Source: Bombyx mori (Eukaryota > Arthropoda > Insecta > Lepidoptera > Bombycidae). Taken from it: a DNA stretch of 64,000 nt. This document shows, one piece after another, positions 57,680 through 64,000 of the stretch. Position numbers and translations under genes: made by a program. The stretch lies in the NCBI RefSeq assembly GCF_030269925.1, contig NC_085129.1, forward strand, positions 20,141,501-20,205,500, given 5' to 3'. Position 1 is the first letter of the stretch; every line of letters begins with the position of its first letter. The notes beneath the pieces were generated by a model. It did not search any database and was not told the DNA's origin. It was given only the letters and a program-made list of their open reading frames with translations.

Positions 57680-57775
57680 GGATGATCGATATTAGAAAAA
57701 CATCGATGATAACATCGATTTAAAAGTATCGATGTACGATAAATATCGATAGCGAAATATCGATGTTTTGGTAGG
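57680..57775. repeat. Cluster of six ATCGAT words
   Basis: gatcgata, catcgatg, catcgatt, tatcgatg, tatcgata and tatcgatg within about 90 bases; one is the full 8-base palindrome TATCGATA. Confidence 0.8.
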
Positions 57776-59398
57776 AAATAAAACTGTCTATTTTATTTAT
57801 TATACGTGTTTATTAATTAAAACTACGTTTTACGGATTAGAAGCGGGCGTTGCTCACGATTATTGAGGCATTGGAATAAAACTGCGGCTAACATAGCAGT
57901 GACTGTTTTTTTTTTTCAAGATAAAAGGTCTGCGGAAATTCACGCTCACTCAATGTGCTGCTATTCATCGAGTTGACGTCAAAACTCCCAAAAATCAATA
58001 AAAAGAGGTAGACCAGGTTTTTATTGAAAAAAAAATATAGAACTACGACAGACTAGGCTGTATAGGCTACGCTCTTTGCCTGCTTATTGGCGAATTTAAA
58101 AACAACAACAACAATATCGTTCGTTGCCGGCTTCCGGATTTTCAGTTCATTTTATTATTATTATGAGGATATCATAATAATAAAATGTACGTATGGGCTT
58201 ATTTCTAGCAACATTAACCACAATTAACTTATTTAATACTGTAAATAATGATGAGAGCGATTAGTGATTTCGAAGAAAACAATTAACAACTTAATTTTAG
58301 CTGCAGAAAAAAAAAACATATTTCTCTTACCTGGGTGAGAATATAAAAATCGTTTTCTGAATATGAAACGATATTTCTTTGTCTATCAAATTAAGTTAAA
58401 ATCATCATCACCCGACAACTTTTTTAGGGGCCCAAACGCCCTAAGAAAATGGGCATTGTAATTTAGTTTCCTTATTATAGGGTTTTTTTTATATTTTTAC
58501 GTACATATAAATATTTTTATATTATTTTGGCCGGTCAATCGATTACCCGTAGAAAACATTTTGTATATAATTTAACCATTAACCAGCATTATGAGTGTTA
58601 TGACTATAATCTCTATATAGTACATAATACTACATAACATACATAGTCAGCTAATTATTTTCCTTTAAATTTCTGCATTTTAGACATGTGTAAGTAATGC
58701 GAGTGATATTACTCGGGTAATATTACTCTACGATGTAATGCAACATCACACATTACGCGAAGGAAACAAACATCACACTATCACCCAACATGTTTCTTTC
58801 TTTGTCGTGTAATGTTGCTTAATACACGAACGGAACCGAGCGAGCGAGACAGACCGATCGACGCAAAATAAATGAGCAAGCGACACGGAATTATTCCTAG
58901 TGATTTTGAACCGTATGTCCTGGCCGCTAGGTACATTTTTATACCTACGGTACGTCTGAATTTTCATATAGGTATTTGTGTTTATATTTTTCATGCGGCC
59001 AGCCGGTAGTTCCCCGCAAGTACTTACTTAATTTTTTATTCGCAACTTTTGTAAAATCGCTAGTCGCTCGTAATTGTTTAGTAATATTACATTTTAATTT
59101 TGGGTTTGAATTACTTAAGCACTTGTTTGAAGATAGTTTTATTATTTGTTTTAATGCGTGTTTAATAAGTGAAAGAAAGAACGGCGTCTAAATGAAAGTA
59201 CAGTCCTCCTTGGATGCACTTTGAGGATATCGCGCCGAAACAATGCATCTACTGCTCTCGTATATTAACATTATTGTCGAGCTCAATTTGCAGTCTAAGT
59301 CGCCATATGAAATCCGTTCATCCCACAATAAATTATATTAAGTAAAAAATAAAATTATTATATTATTAAGTAAGTCAATCTCTGTCAAGTAATATAAC

Positions 59399-59442
59399 AG
59401 TGTATTACAATACAAAGTTCATACTTTGTATTGTAATACACT
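59399..59442. repeat. Perfect hairpin, 20-base arms
   Basis: agtgtattacaatacaaagt and its exact inverse, separated by tcat. Confidence 0.95.
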
Positions 59443-59453
59443 ATTGTAATGAC

Positions 59454-59515
59454 ACACCCGAATCATTACCTAAGTGATGTGTATCAACACATCACTTAGG
59501 TAATGATTCGGGTGT
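59454..59515. repeat. Perfect hairpin, 29-base arms
   Basis: Arm begins acacccgaatcattacctaa; the exact inverse follows after atca (arms 59454-59482 and 59487-59515). Confidence 0.95.
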
Positions 59516-61253
59516 ATAGATACAATGTATTCGTCGTCACAGTATCTATTGAACGCACCGAGTAATGTTAAGAGTGATGTGTAATGTTTTCGAGTAATAT
59601 CACCTGTCTGTAAAAGTGATGTCATATCACATTACATTGGGAAGTGATGTTTTGCGCAAGTCTACTATCGCCATTTGCCATTTATATTGCCAATATATAC
59701 TATATATATTAATTTCATTTCATTTCATATCTAATACGAGTGGAGTAGACGCGATGCGCGTCCAATCTACTTACAAAAACAAGCACAGTCCGAAGACTGT
59801 GCGACTTTCAACCTCATGTCTCGCACGAATATGCTTACGCAGCTTTCTTAAATAAACCGGCGTACAAATCCATAGCGCGATTCAGAATTACTGGACAGCG
59901 CCACCTATTGATGACATTCCATAACGTGAAGAAAAGCTTGTGGAATTTTGTGCTAAATATTTAGTGTTTATTGTCTCAACGTGAATGGTTTCTGCCTCTG
60001 CTCCAACCTAGTGAATCCGGAATCCCTATCGCATGTTTAAATTGAAAAATAAAACGAGGATCAGCATTTTTAGGTTATTTAATATAAAAACTACTTCAAT
60101 TTGTAATATAATAAAGCATGAAACAGTAATCTAACAAATTTCACGTTAATCTCAAAACCAATCACGGTGCATAAGTGCATAGATAAAATACACTTAATAT
60201 TTCATTTGAGCATCAACTACTGTAAGTTCTTCGTTTATATATTGTATAACCAGCCCCAAACTCTGTCAGATGGAATGAAATCACGTACACGTTTGGGAAA
60301 ATTTAGTAAGTTTGCGCGGCAAATTTTGAGATTCAATAAATAAAATGGCGCATTTTTAGATAGCGAGGTCCACAATTAGGGCTGCCACCCGTACTTTATA
60401 ATAAAGTATTGCACGCTATTTCAGGTAATTGCACTCTATACTTTATGTGAACAATTAAGTCCACGAAAATACTTTATTTGGCATGTTTAGCTTTCTTTGG
60501 GATTTTAAAAAGTTTAGTCATATGTATTTTTTCGATAAGCGAAATACACTACATCACCTGAGCACTCGTTTTTTTTCTAAATTTTTTTCCTACCTATAAC
60601 AACCAATGTACTTTATCTACAAAAAAAAGGTGGCAACCCTTTCCACAATCGGCTGTGAGCATACCGATATCGCGGACTCACGTAATATACTACATACAAT
60701 TCAAACAAGTATGTATTCAACTATGATTAGTTTAATAAATCAATGTTTTACGCTATTGGAAGCTAGTATTTTTTTTCTCTGTACACTTTCCTTTGTTTAA
60801 GGACAAAATATTAGTAATAACAATAATTTGAACATTGAACACTTAAAACATAAAATTGCTTTTGCGTGACGCGACAAATCTATGCATTAAATAGTTCCGA
60901 GATAACATTCCGTTATAAGAGATTGATCTAATGTGTAGAGTGAAGTTAACATTTAGAAAATACTTTTGCCTAAATGAATTTTGACTATTTTGTTACCAGA
61001 TACGTTTCCTACACTTTCTTTTAAATTATTTTAGCTAGTTTAAAATGTTTTAATTTCTAAAGTTTTAATTCTAGAATCAAGGACGGATTAATCTCGTGGT
61101 TATGATATTTAAAAGGTTTTTATCCAACAATGTATTGGATCGCTTATATAGTTAGGTAACTGGCGGATTTTAATTAGGTTCATATTTAAATTAAGACATT
61201 AAATCACAACAATTTAATCTATGGTAGAGAGTACACACTAAAAGCCCGCGACT

Positions 61254-61490
61254 TTTTGGCGGGAATGCGAGGAGTGAAGTTGTGTGATTTGTTTTATTTT
61301 ATCTATTTAGTTTTTCTTCAGATTTAAATGTGTAGTAACGGTGGTTTATTAACTGTTTAATATCTGTGAAAGTGCACAAATATGGGAAAATGAAACAAAG
61401 CTGCTGGACGTAACTTCTCGGGTTCCTCCAAAAAGTCCACTGAAAATTTTTCAGTAAATGACCACCATTTTACTGAGATCAAATTTGATC
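61254..61490. mobile_element. Partial copy of the inverted-repeat element seen at 11465
   Basis: tggcgggaatgcgaggagtg, ttaactgtttaatatctgtg and ctggacgtaacttctcggg are shared with the first copy. Confidence 0.75.
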
Positions 61491-62870
61491 CCATACCATC
61501 ATTTAATTTAATTTCATCCCAGTTAATTAATGTCTCAAATTAATCATCTTCGTTTCATTTCATTTCATTTCCCTTCATATTATAATTTTTCATAAAAATA
61601 AGACTAATATAAATTAAATTAAGACATGACTTAAAGGTCTTAATTACCAGGTCATATAATTCCTTTAAAAAAAAAACTAAGAGCGCGCCAAAGCTGAAAT
61701 ATGTCATTATTATTTTATTCTAAAACTTGTTTTATTTGTGTATTTGTACATATTTTAAACACTGTCTAACCTCTTTTCTTTGTTGCTTAATTAAACACCG
61801 ACACGTCCAACAATTAAGTAAGTACATACATATTTAATTTTATAATATTAAATACTGTAATTACTTTAACATTTAAAATCTCGTTTAAAATCTCTCACAA
61901 ATTAAATAAATCTCATAATAATCTGCTTTAAATTGGTAATATCCCTATAAATAACCCAATTTGTCTTGATAACATATATTTTTGTAAATATTTTTTTATG
62001 TTCGTTGCCATTGTTCAGTTTTAAGTTTTTTTAACATAGAATATTTATTCTTCGCGTGTCCAACCACTAGATGTCATTAAAATAACAAAAAATACTTCAT
62101 GGTTTTGAATTTCATCGCTAGATGTCACTGTAACAATTTTATCCGCTACCATCGTGTCTGTACAAACATAAATATCTTAATTTTAATTATTCAGACTAAG
62201 ATACAGTTACTCAAGCCACAAACAAAGATACGATCGGTTTTAGTATTACATAGGCTAAATACAAAACAAAACTAAGAGTGACGAGCTTCACAATTTGATG
62301 CAGGATGAATAATCTGAAAGAAAGAAAAATGTTGATCAGCGCCATCTCTGATGTGTCATAAGCAATATAATTGAACTTCCATGTTTTTTAAATTGATAAC
62401 TAAATTTTATTTTATAATTAAAAATAAGGGCAGTCATCTACGAAGACGATAACTGGAATCATCACATCAAATTTGATTGATGAGAAATTGAAATTCAATT
62501 TCAAGTCGAATCGAAATAACGGATTTACTTGATTTAGTGAGAGGAGAGTGACAGAGATTGCTTTTTATACAAAAAAATAATTAAAAAAATGATTGTTAAT
62601 TCGGTTTACGGACGACAGTTTTACGTGATGACGTCAGTAGCGGCACTATTCGAACTGCTAGCTGTGACGTCACGCGAGAAGAGAGATAAACGTGTCAGAA
62701 GCCAACGTTTCAGACTCGGGCGGAACGTGACACTTTTTCGTGCGTGCAGCCGGTGTTCATCTATTTTTATGACTTTATCACGTCGTAACACATCTCATTC
62801 CCACGGGCAACTGTAGACACTGACCACGTGTCGAAACCGCGGTAGACATCTAGTCTAATATGTAATTAGA

Positions 62871-62989
62871 TCAGCTTATAGAAAAAAGAAAAAACAATGT
62901 TAAAAAAATTCTAATTAAATACCTTGTCCATTTTTTTCTGGCTTCGGGCAGAGAGGACAGGTCGTCCTTAAGTAGATACACACGAAGTC
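62871..62989 (-). CDS. Fatty acyl-CoA reductase, last exon with stop
   Basis: Acceptor cctccacag reads into 62989. With the preceding exon it gives GLRVYLLKDDLSSLPEARKK, then WTRYLIRIFLTLFFLFSIS and TGA at 62873-62871. The G(L/V)R.YLLK(D/E)....LP.A(R/K) block is the conserved end of the FAR_C domain, and the hydrophobic run is the usual C-terminal membrane segment. The exon is about 39 codons, too short for ordinary gene finding. The 855-base intron before it is made almost wholly of nested repeats. Confidence 0.9.
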
Positions 62990-63070
62990 CTGTGGAGGCA
63001 TAATGTTTATTATTATTATTATTTGGTTTAAGTGACATTTTTGCAACTTCACAGGAGTTTAAAATTTAAC

Positions 63071-63184
63071 GGTAGGCAGCGGCTCGGCTCTGCTCCTGGC
63101 ATTGCTGAAGTCCATGGGCGACGGTAATCGCTCAACATCAGGTGGGCCGTACGCTCGTCTGCCAACAAGGGCAATAAAAAAAAT
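63071..63184 (+). mobile_element. LINE 3' tail, family A, nested in a MITE
   Basis: ggtaggcagcggctcggctc to aagggcaataaaaaaaa, inside the MITE at 63021-63591. Confidence 0.85.
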
Positions 63185-63218
63185 GGGCAAAATATCATAA
63201 AAAACAACTTCAGCAATT

Positions 63219-63462
63219 TTTTTTTTATTGTTTAGATGGGTAGACGAGCTTACAGCCCACCTGGTGTTAAATGGTTACTGGAGCCCATAGACATTTACAG
63301 CGTAAATGAGCCACCCACCTTGAGACATGAGTTCTAAGGTCACAGGATAGTTACAACGGCTGCCCCGCCCTTCCAAACTGAAACGCATTACTGCTTCACG
63401 GCAGAAATAGGCAAGGTGGTGGTACCTACCCTCGCGGACTCACAAGAGGTCCTACCACCATT
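63219..63462 (-). mobile_element. Bm1 SINE, 5' truncated, nested in a MITE
   Basis: T-run, reversed tail and body up to gaggtcctaccacca. Inserted in the MITE at 63021-63591, within the reductase intron. Confidence 0.9.
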
Positions 63463-63594
63463 TGAATGGGGTAAACATAATTGAAGTTCAATTAGAAACA
63501 TCAAACTGTTGGTGCTGATGCCAAATAAAACGCGCCTTTAATTACAAAGATAAATGTCGCGTGTTAAACGAAATGTCGCTTGAACTAAACCTCT

Positions 63595-63806
63595 TTTTTT
63601 TTTCTTCCTACTTAAGCTTAGAGTCTTGAGAGGCTATTTCGGCATAACCTTAACTAGTAGGTGAGCTCACGGGGCTCAAACCTGACGAAGTTGCTAACAC
63701 TAGCCCTAGCAAGAGCAGTGCTTTGCAGAATCTACCACCGGATCGGAAACGCGACCCACTCAGAATATCCGGCGAGAAACTCAGTGGACTGTGTCTGAGG
63801 GTTAAA
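63595..63806 (-). mobile_element. LINE 3' tail, family B
   Basis: agcaagagcagtgctttgca and tccggcgagaaactcagtgg, reversed; in the reductase intron. Confidence 0.82.
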
Positions 63807-63844
63807 ACCCAAAACTCGATAATGTATACATATTTTTCTCTTAC

Positions 63845-64000
63845 CGACTAGGAAGGTCTCGCACATATAGTCCCAGGACATATCGGCTATGTTAAACGGG
63901 AATATGACTTTGTCGTCGTCCGGCAGCGAGCCCCACATGTCCCGGACTCCGTTGTCGCTGAACTGCCAGTCCTGGGTCGAGAAGTAGAACAGGATGTTGG
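63845..64000 (-). CDS. Fatty acyl-CoA reductase, penultimate exon (5' partial)
   Basis: The minus strand encodes FYFSTQDWQFSDNGVRDMWG, then DKVIFPFNIADMSWDYMCET and FLV, then a donor gtaaga at 63844. This is the FAR_C ('sterile') domain: the family pattern is W.F.(D/N)N.R.LW..L...D..(I/L)FPF(D/N)...(I/L).W..Y. Fatty acyl-CoA reductases use NADPH to reduce acyl-CoA to fatty alcohols for wax, cuticle lipids or sex pheromone, usually at the ER or peroxisome membrane. The NADPH-binding Rossmann part lies beyond base 64000, so the subfamily and substrate cannot be told. The exon ends one base into a codon and joins 62989 in frame. Confidence 0.9.

Larger units (their letters stand above)
58690..59665. 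repeat. Region dense in GTAATATTAC and AGTGATGT words, with two perfect hairpins
   Basis: gtgatattactcgggtaata at the left end, gagtaatatcacc and aagtgatgt words at the right end; two perfect palindromes at 59399-59442 and 59454-59515. No coding sequence. Looks like a DNA transposon with subterminal repeats. Confidence 0.6.
54800..62870. other. AT-rich intergenic stretch
   Basis: Between the small secreted-type gene and the reductase. Contains the repeats listed between 55793 and 61670 and no reading frame that I can support as a gene. Confidence 0.55.
63021..63591. mobile_element. Same MITE, interrupted by a LINE tail and Bm1
   Basis: Left end atttggtttaagtgacattt, then a LINE tail (63071-63184), a middle piece, a Bm1 (63219-63462), then the right part gaagttcaattagaaacatc to gtcgcttgaactaaac. 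Confidence 0.85.

Noticed and set aside
58773..59191. Short frames on both strands near 59 kb
   Set aside because: They lie in the repeat-word region 58690-59665 and show no coding features.
62589..62816. 75-codon plus-strand frame as a gene
   Set aside because: No homology, no splice partner and ordinary length for chance; it lies just below the reductase stop on the other strand.

Overview
The window is nuclear DNA of a silkworm-type moth, most likely Bombyx. The evidence is about two dozen full or broken copies of the tRNA-related SINE Bm1, many 3' tails of non-LTR retrotransposons, a maT-type (DD37D) mariner relic, several hairpin MITE families, and genes cut into short exons with GT-AG borders. 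No prokaryotic, viral or CRISPR-like content was seen.

Layout. (1) From 2806 to 47060 the plus strand carries one large gene, the insect orthologue of WDR62/MAPKBP1, a WD40 scaffold of JNK signalling and the spindle pole. Its 5' end lies upstream of base 1. I could place 31 coding exons whose phases join without a break over 1,351 codons to a TAG stop, plus one giant optional exon (32810 to about 36256 or 36276) that holds about 1,150 codons of low-complexity, motif-rich sequence. (2) Within its introns lie Bm1, LINE tails, the maT element (14036-15334), palindromic MITEs and a 13-bp minisatellite (45131-45540). (3) From 47.1 to 53.4 kb is a repeat-rich intergenic stretch. (4) On the minus strand at 54680-53440 three short exons join in phase into an unrecognised gene that starts with a signal-peptide-like segment. 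(5) From 54.8 to 62.8 kb is AT-rich DNA with repeats, including two adjacent perfect hairpins at 59.4-59.5 kb. (6) On the minus strand from 64000 to 62871 are the last two exons of a fatty acyl-CoA reductase (C-terminal 'sterile' domain).

How the parts relate. The three genes have no evident shared pathway. The scaffold gene's WD40 exons are GC-rich and mostly phase 0, while the C-terminal exons are nearly all phase 1, so several can be skipped without frame loss. The most interesting biology is the giant exon, which can be skipped, internal or terminal by the sequence alone, and the previously unlabelled secreted-type small gene. Several introns consist almost wholly of a Bm1 copy that ends 20-40 bases before a splice acceptor.
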